Source: Leptobrachium leishanense
Taxonomy: Eukaryota; Chordata; Amphibia; Anura; Megophryidae
Assembly (NCBI GenBank): GCA_009667805.1
Contig: CM019064.1
Span: forward strand, 270,239,662-270,303,661
Length of the DNA: 64,000 bases
Direction of reading: 5' to 3'
Numbering within the stretch: position 1 is the first letter of the stretch; every line of letters begins with the position of its first letter. The notes beneath the pieces are model-generated. The model did not search any database. It was not told the origin of the DNA and worked only from the letters and a program-made list of their open reading frames with translations. This document shows, one piece after another, positions 1 to 11,099 of this stretch. Both the position numbers and the translations under genes were made by a program.

Positions 1-4
1 TATA

Positions 5-186
5 CAGGGTTATTCAGAGAGCGGTGAAAAGCAGGAGATTGACTGGAGAATGGAAAATTCTAGGTCAAAATAGCCGATTTGGAAAGTGAGATAAATGGGA
101 GAATTTTTCTGGTTTGGATATTTTGACCTAGAATTTTCCATTCTCCAGCCATTCTCCTGCTTTTCACCTCTCTTTGAATAACACTA
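5..186. mobile_element. Foldback MITE, family A (CAGGGTTATTC ends)
   Basis: The two halves are inverted copies of each other: the left half from CAGGGTTATTCAGAGAG pairs with the right half ending in CTCTTTGAATAACAC. It is flanked by ATA on both sides (2-4 and 187-189), a possible 3-bp target duplication. The same terminal motif bounds larger elements at 32965-34052, 41152-41872 and 45173-49186. It has no coding capacity. The superfamily is not certain. Confidence 0.7.
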
Positions 187-222
187 ATAGATTATGTTAA
201 AATGGCATTTCTTTGTTTATGC

Positions 223-399
223 CAGTGGTTCGCAACCTCAAGTACCCCTAATAGGCAAGGTTTTCCAGATATCTGAAGCATAGCACTCGTAATATGATTT
301 GCTCCTCTGTGATTGCAGGATACAGTCTGCATTTCCCCAAGGTAATCATTAAAATCTGGCCTGTTAGGGGTACTTGAGGACCGCGGCTGGGAACCATTG
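223..399. mobile_element. Small hAT-like MITE
   Basis: The ends are CAGTGGTTCGCAACC and, inverted, CAATGGTTCCCAGCC. Just inside them, AAGTACCCCTAA is repeated in inverse as TTAGGGGTACTT. CAGTGGTTC ends are typical of hAT (Charlie-like) elements. I could not find a clean 8-bp target duplication, so this is an old copy. Confidence 0.6.
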
Positions 400-704
400 T
401 TATTAAAATGTGTCCACTATGCAACTTATAGAGCCATGATTGTAGTTACTTCAGATAAAGACATTAATTTGCAGTTGTAAATTGTATAATTACTATATGG
501 TGAATTATAAACACTTTAAAAAAAATCAGGACAATATGTACCATGTTTCTGAAATGATTTATTGTTCATACTTGAGAGCAAGACACTATCGTATATATTT
601 CAAGCAGTCCTAGTATCTTATTCCAGAGTAGAATCTCGAAAACAAGTTATATTTAAGATATACTGATTCATCTATTATTTGAAATATATTTCATTTAATG
701 TTAC

Positions 705-801
705 CTGGCAGTCTATAGGTATTGTTGCACAGTGAAACATTAAGACATTGATAGCCATGAATGTTGAAAAAGGCCACAATAAGAAGAAAACACAGCTTCA
801 T
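705..801 (-). CDS. Signal-peptide exon of an unidentified secreted or membrane protein
   Basis: Read on the minus strand, a strong splice acceptor (pyrimidine tract ending TTTTCAG at 823-824) is followed by 21 nt of 5' UTR. An ATG at 799-801 then opens a 97-nt coding exon ending at a CAG|GTAACA donor (704/705). The start MKLCFLLIVAFF is a typical hydrophobic signal peptide. The segment after it has two cysteines and two N-glycosylation sequons (NVS, NNT). The exon ends in phase 1, like the two other candidate exons in this window. Later exons would lie below position 1, outside the window. The protein family is not recognised. A chance pseudo-exon is possible, but signal peptide, sequons and splice sites together make a real exon more likely. 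Confidence 0.5.
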
Positions 802-1119
802 CCCAGTATTTTATGAGAAAACCTGAAAAAAAACAAAATAGAAAAATAAACTCTTTATAATTCATAGGCAAAATTATATAAATATAACATTGATAGACAT
901 TTCAAGCTTCACCAAGGTACTCGCAGCCAAGATAAACACTTTTTACTGGTCCAGTGCTGACCGCTGATGTAGAAATGCAGTTCATAGGGAAAACGTGCAC
1001 TCTGGGAGTCTTTTTAATAGTATTTTTATTGGTAGAGACAAAAGATCAACATTTCAGTCCAAAAGATGACTTTTATTCAAGATGGAAAAGTCCTCTTCTG
1101 GCCTGAAACATAGATCTTT

Positions 1120-1136
1120 TTTCACTTTAACATATA

Positions 1137-1179
<43 letters not shown>

Positions 1180-1316
1180 TGTAAATTCGATAGGCCGTGT
1201 TAGCCCAGATGCCAAAATCACGAGTTTGGCAGTACGTAGTGATACCTTGTTTATAGTCTTTTAAATATAACGTTAGTCCAATAAACAAGGTATCACTACG
1301 TACTGCTATACTCGTG

Positions 1317-1350
<34 letters not shown>
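1120..1350. repeat. AT-rich palindrome between two (TA)n tracts
   Basis: A (TA)n tract near 1130-1172 is followed by an inverted pair of about 40 bp (about 1215-1255 and 1281-1321). Both arms carry GTACGTAGTGATACCTTGTTTA or its complement, and a second (TA)n tract follows (1320-1348). The region could extrude as a cruciform. It belongs to the 1.1-2.5 kb cluster of rearranged repeats. Confidence 0.7.
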
Positions 1351-1353
<3 letters not shown>

Positions 1354-2065
1354 CTCCTTTAAGCTGTGGTGGAGGAAAAAAATGGTAATGTCAAAACAAG
1401 TTGGTAGTGAATGAGTTAAATCATTTTAAATTAGCATAATCACTTAACACCAGCTGTTTCCAGCTGAACTTTTTTAAAGTACCAGCTGCAGGTGAGAATA
1501 ATGATCAACCTTGGTTCCGCTCATGCTATACTCGTGATTTATATTTATAGCGGAACCAAGGTTGATCATTATTCTCACCTGCAGCTGGTACTTAACACCA
1601 GCTGTTGCCAGCTGAACTTTTTTTAAGTGATTATGCTATTTTAAAATGATTTAAGTTGTTTTTAATTATTCAAAGTATCAAAGTATCAAAGTGTGTTTAT
1701 TATTGCAGAAGCCACTTGCACATCACAGATAGTGTGTTTATTATTGCAGAAGCCACTTGCACATCACAGCAATTCTGCTTTGTCCAGTTGCATAAACCTT
1801 ATCTCTGCTAGAAAGCCACAGTGTGTCATAGCATTGATTTTAGGGTTCTGTGTACTTTCAGACCCAGGATGCAGAAAAGTGAGACAGATGTCTTTCGCAT
1901 ATCCTACCCATAATTCCTTGCTGCATATGGGGAATGTGGCGCAGGAGCTCTGGGATGCAATTCATCGAATTGCTGTGATGTGCAAATGGCTTCTGCAATA
2001 ATAAACACACTTGTTATAGTGTGGAGGCTTTTTATCTCACTTTTTGTCCTCCACCACAACCCTGT

Positions 2066-2096
<31 letters not shown>

Positions 2097-2490
2097 ACAC
2101 ATGGGGGGTAGCACTCAACCTAAACTAAGCATTCAGTGCGGGTGCATCTCAAAAATAAAATACAAACAAAACCATGGAGAGAGCACTCCAGTCAAACAAA
2201 TTCAAAAAACCTGCAACAACAGCTTCATACATGGGTGCATAAAACCAGCTTTTACCACATGTTGAAAAATTCTTAAATGTAAGCTTTGTTGAATAAAATG
2301 GTGGAAATTTGGTTCACATATATATATACTCATTTAAGCTGTGGTGGAGGAAAAAAATGGTAATGTCAAATCAGTTGGTAGTGGATGGGATAAATCACTT
2401 AACACCAGCTGTTGCCAGCTGAACCTTTTTTAAGTACCAGCTGCAGGTGAGAATAATGATCAACCTTGGTTCCGCTCATTATTCTCCATC
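1351..2490. repeat. Direct repeat pair with an internal 44-bp perfect palindrome
   Basis: The block from about 1351 to 1524 (starting near TTTAAGCTGTGGTGGAGG) recurs in direct orientation at about 2325-2490. Inside the first copy, 1478-1521 and 1549-1592 are perfect 44-bp inverted arms around a 27-bp loop. Complements of the same modules recur nearby: CCTCCACCACA at about 2048, and CAGCTGAAC followed by T-runs twice. The unit is an unclassified frog repeat, probably nonautonomous. Part of the intervening DNA (2095-2310) looks like another interspersed repeat that I cannot name. Confidence 0.65.
1735..2012. mobile_element. MITE B with about 45-bp terminal inverted repeats
   Basis: The ends AGTGTGTTTATTATTGCAG and their complement CTGCAATAATAAACACACT bound 278 bp with inverted repeats of about 45 bp. 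The left end is duplicated in tandem just upstream (about 1690-1729). A second, inverted and truncated copy is at 14722-14970. There is no transposase, so it must be mobilised in trans. The superfamily is not clear. Confidence 0.7.
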
Positions 2491-2499
2491 TGCCTAGTA

Positions 2500-3700
2500 T
2501 GAATCAGCATGTCCTACAGAAAGTACCGAAAATGCAACTGTACAATAGGCAGCAGTAACAGCTGTGATAGCACCGGGTTTTGATACTTGGCTAGAATAAG
2601 ACAGAAACTGCTAAAATCAGTAGAGCCATTATACTTAATGGCTCACTTGATATTATTAACGACTTAGTTGGAATAGGCCCATTAATTTTCTTCATTCACT
2701 TCAATAACTTTAGCAGAATATTAAATTTTTTAATTTACATATGCAAACCGACAAAAGCATACCATACTGTTTGTAGAGGTTTTTTTCTGATTCAGTACTT
2801 ATAATATATCATTTTAGCCCTTCACTACCAAAATCGATATTACTCAATATGTGAGGCACCTGCTAATGCCCCGACTATCGTTGATATGGTATAATACTGG
2901 TGCAATGCAAAAGATCCTAAAAGACATATCCCTAGCTTGGTGCAGTAGCTCATTTTGGCCTGCAGATGGTGATCCATGCCTGCCACATATGTTATTAGAG
3001 TGAAGAATACACTTGGAATAGTTCCAAATATTTCTTGCTGTATGATTCAATAAAATAGATTTTACAAAAAAACACTAGTTCCCGGCACTGGTTTCCTGGA
3101 AAAACCCTTGTTAGTGAAGGGGTTAATGGCCGAATATCAAACCGCACCGTTTTATGGATATTTACAACAAACACAGCCTGATTTTGAAATATAGAATAAA
3201 GAAAGGATGTTTCAACAAGGGAAATGTAATTTTGTTCAGTAGTGGGACCCAATGATTTTAAGATTGTTCATTCAAAATCCTAAAAAAATGAGGATTTTTC
3301 TCATTAATATAACTGTCCATGCTTTTGTGTGATGCATGTTAAAATTAAATTAAGTTCTTCAAATTAGGCCAGGATCAGACAAGCATCTTTGAGAGCGGAA
3401 GGAGCATCTGTGAGAGTGGAAGTTTCTTCCACTCGACGCCTGTCTGGACACCTCGCTGAGCGCAGTTAGTGCGCTCAGTGCTTCAAGGTTCGATCCCACT
3501 TTGCAGCCACGTCCACCTCACATCTAGCGTTTTGACAGGGAGGCTTTCTGCACGTCCGCTTCTAGCACACGCAATTCGTGCGCGCGTTACAGCGCGGGAC
3601 CAGCCCCGTCGAAGCATCACAACGCTGTGGGAAGCACCTCAGTACGGGTGCACCCGGTCTAGATTTCCAAATCTAGATTTCCAAAGTTGGATTGGTACAT
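2500..3700. other. No gene; GC-rich repeat at 3365-3690
   Basis: I see no host exon here. The GC-rich block at 3365-3690 begins TTAGGCCAGGATCAGA, which resembles the end of the CpG-rich MITE at 22549 and 40719. It could be a diverged relative, but I could not find a matching right end. The remainder is AT-rich unique-looking sequence. Confidence 0.4.
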
Positions 3701-3708
3701 CAGGAAAA

Positions 3709-4060
3709 TGCTCTTATTTATTTATTTGTAAAATATTTTACTAGGAAGGATACATTGAAATTTCTCTCATTTTTCAAGTACGTCCTGGCTTCAAGAACAT
3801 TGAAATGTTACAGTTGTTACAGAAATACAAAGTAATAAATGCAAGATATTAAAAACAAAACACAAATATTCAGATTAACACAGAAAATAAATATGTAGGA
3901 AATAAAGTCATTATGTTACATGTTTACAGGTGCATTCTGTATCGAGGTATGTTAATAGGGAGCGCTTAAGTGAGTTTAGACTGGGGGAAGATTTGATGGC
4001 GTCTGGGAGGTTATTCCATAATTGCGGTGCTCTATAGGAAAATGAGGATCGAGCCACTTT
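3709..4060 (-). mobile_element. 3' fragment of an L2-type LINE
   Basis: On the minus strand the last part of a LINE reverse-transcriptase ORF is readable (about 4055 down to 3911). It contains the conserved APQLWNNLPDAIKSS block and ends in TAA at 3911-3913, followed by about 200 bp of 3' UTR. The UTR block ATTTTACTAGGAAGGATACA recurs at 27959-28020. The copy is 5'-truncated, as usual for LINEs. The clade is assigned from the RT C-terminus and the shared UTR only. Confidence 0.7.
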
Positions 4061-4065
4061 CTTTT

Positions 4066-6100
4066 TGTATTGTGGTATATATATATTTATATGTTATTGC
4101 ATATATTATGTATATAGCATTATTAATTTTTTGTTTAACTACAATTATCCATCAATGCTAATATGGAAGAGACATGCTTCTAACTATGGCTACTCTCTAA
4201 ATGCGTTTAGCCCATTAATTGAAGAACACACGTTTTGTCTTTCTAAGACCTTACCAGTAGGTCGAATTACGATTATTCCTTTATAGAGCTGAATATCTAA
4301 TTATATCTAAAACATTTACTAATATCTTTCCTCTACTTAATTTAAAGTAGTCTGCACAATAGGTTTATAGATTTATTTTTCGTGCCGATACTCTGTCTAC
4401 CTAGGAGAATAAAAACTATTAGAAATATGTAACGTCTCATCTATTTATGCTAAATTCTCTGGGACCCTCCGATTAACCTACAAGTCAAGTGTGCTATATT
4501 GTTAAATAATGAACTAAAGACCTATGAACATAATGCAGCTTTGCAAACTAAATTCTCAAGCCATTAAATCATTAGTTAAACTGTTTTAGACTAATATTTA
4601 ATAAAGAAAATTAATGTTTGCTTAGCTTTACACAAGGTTTGCTTCTGAAACAATTAGTTATGTATCAACCTCTACCATTAATTTGTGTTTGTTTTGACAT
4701 AAAAAATAATAAACAGAATTCTGAAAATTTAATAAGGAGTACATTTTTATTTTTCGAAAACATGAAATGGATCAGCTATATTAGTAGTATTGCTGGTGTA
4801 TCCTATAAACATTATTTTTTATAAACACAGCGCTGGAGGTTTTTATAAATTAGAATGCATATAGCAGCAGATGCATCCAACGAAAAATCCCATGTGCAGC
4901 ATTTATATTAGTATTTAAGTTGCTATCAGAAATGTCAATGTACAATTGAGAAAGTGGTTAAGGTAAATGTAGGTATCCATATCATTCATATACATGCAAT
5001 TTTTATTTTTGCTGATTACACTTACCAAATTTGTCCAAAAAGCAGTTTCCTTATCCTTCTCCAAATGTGTACGTCAACTGAGATTGAAATTGGGTTTACA
5101 GTTTATATACATTTTGTGGGACTTATATCTATTGTCTGCAAATATTACTTAGGGATTGGAGATGGTAATTGATGAGCAACCCTATTGTATAAGAATAAAA
5201 ATCGTTAATCTGCGTAAAAGGCATGAAGGGAGAGAAAACCAAATAGTCCAACAAAATAATAGCCTTCAAAAAAGAGGACAATGCTGTGACATACATGATA
5301 TATCCAAAAGAATACAAGTGTTTCCTGACTCTGTAAGAAGATAGCAAGGGAGTTCCCAAACTAAATCCATGGACCGTTTATCTGCGTTAAAAGATAATGC
5401 AGAAAAGATGAGAGCATTGTCCATATTGTTAAAAGTTACCGGTTGGAGGAAATTGGAAATGAAATCTCATAAACTAAAATGCGTAATTTTGTACAATTCA
5501 ATAGTGTGTTTTTAAAGATTGTGTTACAAGAAAGCCTTGATGCCTCTCTAAATTGCCAGAGGGTTTATCTATTATTTCTTCATGAATGTGGCACATCATA
5601 TACGCAAGTTGATATTCGCCTTAACCAATTTTTTTTAACTAAGGCACCAGATAAATATGATGTTTTATATTTTATTATCGTTTTTCAGAGGAGAACTCCT
5701 TTGCTAGAATAAAATTATTATACTTCTGGTCCATTTGCAACAGTCCCTTTTTTTGATGCCAACAATGATTTTTGCTCCATTTTTTTACAAGACCGTCCTC
5801 TTTTTCAATATTTTTTTCTTTGGTATGGGCTTTGGATGCATGATGTTTTTATTAATTTTGATGTAAGGTTAAAAAAATGTGTTTTATCAACACAATACCT
5901 TTGTTCCCTCCTAACAATGACATTATCTGCTCAGTCCTGCAATGTGTTTACCTTTCTTTTTCAGACATATGCTTTTGTCACTTTAACCTTTGAAATGTTA
6001 TATCGGTTGGCACCCAAGGCAACCATCTAAAATTCTATATTACTGACAGAAACAGTTCATTTTTTTAAAGGAATCTTCTGGACTATATCTTTGAAATAAA
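4066..6100. other. No recognisable gene or repeat
   Basis: This is AT-rich sequence with only short, low-complexity open frames. One minus-strand GGTAAGTG donor-like site at 5024 has no convincing open exon upstream. I read it as intron or intergenic DNA. Confidence 0.5.
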
Positions 6101-6108
6101 ACATGAAG

Positions 6109-6853
6109 GTCTAAATTACCTTCCTAGTGCGAAAAAGCGGGCGCTAGGGAGGAAAAACTGCACACAGAGTTTTCCCCCTAGCGCCCCCGTTTTAGCGCTA
6201 GATTGCAATGCAGGCGCTAAAAAAGCTGCTTGCATTGTTTGCGGGCACTACGGCCCTGGGATGCCCGCGGCAGCGCTAAGCACAGCAGCGCACAGTCTCT
6301 CAATGGAGTCCATAGGACTCCATTGAAGCAGACGCCGGCGGTCACATGACCAGCCGGATCTCACCTCGCGAGATCCGGCCGGTCAGCATAGTGATACGCA
6401 GGGGGAGACTGGGGGGACATTTTCCCCCAGTCTTTCCCTGCTCCCGCCGGACTGAGGAGGCAGACAGAGCCGCGGTCCTCGCCGCGGGATAGGAGGTAAG
6501 TATATGATTCCTTTTTTTTTGTTTTTTGGAAGGTGTTAATGGATTCTGCAGAAGCGGAATCCATTAGCACCAAGTCCTGGCTCTAGTTAACTTTTTGTTA
6601 ACCGCAGCCGGACGTTAATCAGCGTTAGGACTTTGTAATCCTAACGCTGATTAACACTTTTCGCTCCCCATGTTAAGTATAGCAAGCGCAAAGTACAGTA
6701 ACCTCGCACTGAAAAGCACAAGATTCCAAACGTAACGGGTTACTTAACCTGTTAGCACTTGGATTGAATTATGCGGTAAATACTTTGGCTAACGTTAAAG
6801 CTCACGCAGGTGAGCGCTAACGTTAGCGCCAAGTATGTAATTTGGCCCGAAGT
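6109..6853. mobile_element. GC-rich nonautonomous DNA element (family C), copy 1
   Basis: The ends resemble an inverted pair (GGTCTAAATTAC on the left, GTAATTTGGCCC on the right). The interior is a run of local inverted repeats: GCGCTAG modules, ATGGAGTCC/GGACTCCAT, CGCGAGATCCGG and a TTAACGT module near the end. A partial copy in inverse orientation lies at about 20325-20850 and shares these modules in reverse order. There is no ORF of interest. The superfamily is unknown. Confidence 0.65.
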
Positions 6854-7474
6854 TATTAAATAGCACTATACCCATATTCAGCAAGATGACCATTTACCAC
6901 TCCTAAGGCAGGGTTAATACAGAACATAATGGAACAATCAATATTACTAAGTTTTCACAACACTATTCTGATCTTAAGAGTCTTTCAGAGTGCACTCATA
7001 GCACCTCTGCAATGTACCTGTAATACAGGTAGGGTATAATACAGAAAAAATACCTTTTGTTAAAAATTGAGCAATGCCAGCCTTTCATAGATTTTTTTGG
7101 GGGAGGGGATCATAGCGTCAAATGTTAATCTCATTTGGAATAGAAATCAGACTTGGAATTTCAGTAAATAAATTTAGTTTTTAGTTGCACTGTGACTTCT
7201 TTCACCACATTGTTAGCTTTGGGACAAAATAGCAGTCTCCAAAACCCATTACATATGTAATTCATAAGAGAAGTTCCAGTAGTGTATTTTATATGGGGAA
7301 TTTTGAGGTTTTTCCGTGGTTTATTCATTAATACATTTTTGAAGGACCTAGCTGTACTATCTGTTCCACAAAATAGACTCTAATGGAAGTCACCATCAGT
7401 GTTATTGTGGCCATATGTCTCAAATAATTCTGCAAAGTAAATACAATTTTTTTTTTTCCTGAACCAACATTTAA

Positions 7475-8689
7475 CCCTTTCGCTGCTGAGGCTTTTCCCG
7501 CCCCTGTGCTGAGGTCATTTTTACCGGTTTTGCTCATCATGTTTAAACGTGTTTTGAAGGCTTATTTTAGTATATGACCCAGACATATTATATATCGTTC
7601 TTTCCGTCAGACTCGGTAGATTCATAATATGTCATTATTATATGTATACGTTATGTCATGTCTGTATATTATAACAAAAAATGCAATAAAATATGTATTT
7701 TCAATAATTTACAATGTGTAAAGTGTTTTTTTTTCACATTTTAACATGCGAGCAATTGCGGTTATATTTTGTATGGGGTGCGCTTGTTTAAAAAAATTAG
7801 AGATGGGGTCTCGTTACATTTTTTTTGGGGAAAATTACACTATTTTTAACAAACGCACCGCATACAAAAATCGTTAGTGCAGCATCATTGTTCACATTAT
7901 AATTGAAATGGGAACAATATTGCTGCATTAACAAACCAAAAAAAAAAAAAAGTGTTTATTTTTTTTTTAATAATTTTTTTTTTTTAATTTTTTTTTTTTT
8001 TTTTTTTACAACATTTTTCACTTTCATGTTTGGTATCGTTGGAACGGCCATGCTCTGGCCGATCCAACCATACCAAAATTTAACCCCTAACTTCCACGGA
8101 TCGGGAGATAGGGAGTTCATTGGAACTCCCTATCTCCACAGTTGGTGGCAGTTAGGGGTTAACTCTAGGACTGGCGTCATCGTGCTACGCACGATGACGC
8201 CAGTCCTCAGGGGGAGTTCCCGGAGGCTTGGCCGACATCCAAGATGTCGGCCAGCTCCGGGAAAGGATCGCAAACCGGCGCTTTTCAGCGCCGATTCGCG
8301 ATCCAGCTCCCCAGGGGTTAATGCCAGGCATCATTTGGAAGGGCAGGCTGTGCCCTTCCAAATGATGCCTGGGTTAACCCCGCAGAGCCGCCGATCGGGA
8401 GGGAGAGAGGTCCGAAGGACCTCCCCCCTCCCTTTCAGGCGCCTCCTCCGCACATGCGGGGGGGCGCCTGAATTAGGTGTCATCGCGCTGCCGCGATGAC
8501 ACCTAATTCCGGCGGCTGTGGTCCCGGATGCGCGGCTGACATCCAGGATGTCAGCCCGCACCGGGGGGCCAGCGATCGGCTGGAACCCGGCCGAACGCTG
8601 ACCCCAATGGGAGGACGCGCTCAGCGCGTCCTCCGCATACCAGCGGGAATGCTGAGGACGCGCTGAGCGCGTCCTCAGCATCCAAGTGG
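7475..8689. mobile_element. TTAA-target nonautonomous element built of serial hairpins, copy 1
   Basis: The element is flanked by TTAA (7471-7474 and 8690-8693) and has related inverted ends (CCCTTTCGCTGCTGAGG; CCACTTGGATGCTGAGG). TTAA duplication is typical of piggyBac and Kolobok. The left half is AT-rich with long T-runs (7959-8008). The right half (8090-8690) is a chain of short GC-rich palindromes, including GACATCCAAGATGTC and CTGGCGTCATCG with their complements. A second copy, in inverse orientation, is at 61860-63078 and shares CATGTTTGGTATC and the GACATC hairpin. The open frames here are by-products of the hairpins. Confidence 0.75.
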
Positions 8690-8699
8690 TTAAAAATAT

Positions 8700-9255
8700 T
8701 TAACTATTTAAATTTATTGGTTGAACAACTTAAATCTAAATTAACCTGTCAGCATTCTATAAATAATTGCACACTCTTAATACATATGTATGTGTGTTGA
8801 CAGGAGGCAAATTAACCAGTTGGGGGTTCAGGCACCGCAAGAGGGCCCAGTTGGGGAGAGGCGCGGAATGGGGCTCCATCAGGAATCCATGTGTGGACCG
8901 TCATGAATATTCACTCCCCAGCGTGGATGAGGCTCCAGGAACATCTTGTCTTTGTCCCTGTTTGACTATGATTTGGCTCCAAGCAGGGGCTTCAGCCCCA
9001 CTGATGTCACAAATGGAGATTCCCCTTGCCCGTTAGGGAAATCTCATTACATGAGATGCAGGGGTCGTTTATCTGTATCTCCAGATCCATAAATCCTACA
9101 AGGACAGTTATGGTGTCATTGGAAATGCCAGAGTTTGGCCTTTCCAATATTAGCCAACATGGCCATGTATTTTGTAAGAGTAATAGAAAATAAAAAATTA
9201 AACCTTCCATTTTTAATATATTCTTTAACTATATTATAATTATTTTAAATACATT
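8700..9255. other. No recognisable gene or repeat
   Basis: A moderately GC-rich stretch at 8810-9010 with no coding or repeat signature that I recognise. Confidence 0.4.
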
Positions 9256-9263
9256 ATAATAGT

Positions 9264-10899
9264 TAGACATGTGCATTCGTTTTAGTACTAAAACGATTTA
9301 GTCAGAATTTTGGGATAATTTAGTTTTAGTATGACTCAAGAGATACGAAACTGCTCAGTACAAAAAACGAAAGAAACTAAAATAAAATGCACTACATTTT
9401 AGTTTCAGTCCTTTTTGTGATATTACATTGATGAGTGAAGGAGACCAGCAATGAAGAGCGCAACATTGCAAAGCTATAGAAAAGGTTTGTATGCGTAATC
9501 CTTCCCGACCCCCACCCGAAACTCAGACAGTGATGGAGCTCCAGAATACTCACTCGCAGCACAGACAGCCAGCACAGGAGAGGAAACGTTTACTTAACCC
9601 TTGCATGTCTATGAGGCAGACAAGATGATAAAAGCAGCTGGAGAAGGAAAACATTAAAATAAATCACACTGAAAGCTAATGACAGAGGAGGGCTGGTTAG
9701 TAAAAACCCCTTTATAACAAGCAGCGCTGGGAGAAAAGAGGGACTTTATAAAACATGTGTTATCTCCCCTCCCGCTCTGCATAAGGCTTAGGTCTGATAC
9801 ATTTTAGATTATCCAGGAGCACTATCCCCCTTTCCTCATCTATAATACACGTTTTATATAAAGTCCCTCTCTTCTCCCAGTGCTGCTTGTTATAAAGGTG
9901 TTTTTTTTACGTCTGATACATTTAGTATCCAGCTCTCACAGTTACTCTGTCATTATGAGCCTGCAGTGTGATTTATTTGAATGTTTTCCCTGGATTTAAA
10001 GTACTTTATTTTATTATAAAAATAAATTTGCACCAGTCATTTCTTCTCTGAGTTTTCAGACTGATTTACGTTAATATTTTCCATCTCCCCTGTTTTAATA
10101 TTCCTGGGTCTCCCCCACAGAGATACAAAGTTTAAGTAAAAGTTCTCACTCCTGTGCTGGATAAGCATTGCATTCCGAAGTTTATACAGAGAGGGGTATT
10201 AATGCAGGAGGATGTTATATACATTATACAGAGAAAGGTATAAATTGAGGAGGATGTTCTATACAGAGAGGGACATTAATTAATTCAGGAGGATGTTCTA
10301 TACATTATACAGAGAGGGGTATTAATTAATACAGGTGGATGTTGTATACCTTATACAGAGAGGGGTATTAATTAATGCAGGAGGATGTTATCTACATTAT
10401 GCAGAGAGGGGTATTAATTAATGCAGAAGGATGTTCTATACATTATACAGAGAGGAGCCTTTTTTTTAGCCCTTTAAATCCAGTGGCTGTGAGTGCTGAG
10501 ATCGGCAGCTTGTTATGTTATCTCTCAGTACAATGTATCAGACTCAGCTGTTACAGTAACTGAGTGTAACAGCACTCAGAGTTTCAGTAAAACAAGGAAA
10601 TAATATTGTTCTAACCTCTTATATATAAAAATATTATTTACTAGTTTTACAGAAACCCTCAACGCTGTGATGAGCAGCAGTCAGTTACTGTAACAGCTTT
10701 GCCTGACACATTGTGCTGAGACTGAGAGATACTGTAACAAGCAGCCGATCTCAGCCCTCTGAGGAGCCACTACAATAGTAATTGTATCCGCTGGTTTTCG
10801 GATGAATGAAATTAGTTTTCATACTAAAGAACTAAATAAATTTCATTTTAGGACTAATCCATTAGTTCAAAACAAAATTTTGTGCTGTGCACATGTCTA
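9264..10899. mobile_element. Nonautonomous hAT element with perfect 8-bp target duplication
   Basis: The 12-bp terminal inverted repeat TAGACATGTGCA is present at both ends. Immediately outside, ATAATAGT occurs on each side (9256-9263 and 10900-10907), the exact 8-bp target duplication expected for hAT. The interior has large imperfect palindromes (about 9700-9905 and 10490-10760) and a minisatellite (10185-10460), but no transposase frame. It must depend on an autonomous relative. Confidence 0.88.
10185..10460. repeat. Minisatellite of about 57-bp unit inside the hAT element
   Basis: About five imperfect copies of a unit containing TTATACAGAGAGGGGTATTA and AGGAGGATGTT. They lie wholly within the hAT element at 9264-10899. 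Unit length varies by a few bases. Confidence 0.8.
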
Positions 10900-10974
10900 A
10901 TAATAGTATGCTATATTTTGATATGTACTTTAGTTTAATAAATAATAAGTTAAATATAATTTTTTTTTAGTTTT

Positions 10975-11095
10975 ATTGCTATTGAGCTCTGTGATACACT
11001 CATACAAAGAACACATTACTGGGAGTTTTATTGCTGTGGAGCTCTGTGATACACTCATATAAATCACATATTACTGTGTGTTTTATTGCTATGGG
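10975..11095. repeat. 60-bp minisatellite unit (GTTTTATTGCTGTGGAGCTC type), two to three copies
   Basis: The unit TTTTATTGCTGTGGAGCTCT, followed by GTGATACACTCAT and ATTACTG, is repeated here in tandem. The same unit recurs singly at 27840-27895 and in two to three copies at 48830-48975. Confidence 0.75.
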
Positions 11096-11099
11096 GTTA

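Noticed and set aside
3486..3496. GGTTCGATCCC, a pol III B-box-like sequence
   Set aside because: No convincing A box or tRNA fold nearby; more likely chance within a GC-rich repeat.
5024..5160. Minus-strand donor GGTAAGTG with a possible exon upstream
   Set aside because: Only one very short frame is open and the acceptor is poor.
7903..8681. 198- and 116-residue frames
   Set aside because: They overlap on opposite strands inside the hairpin chain of the TTAA element.
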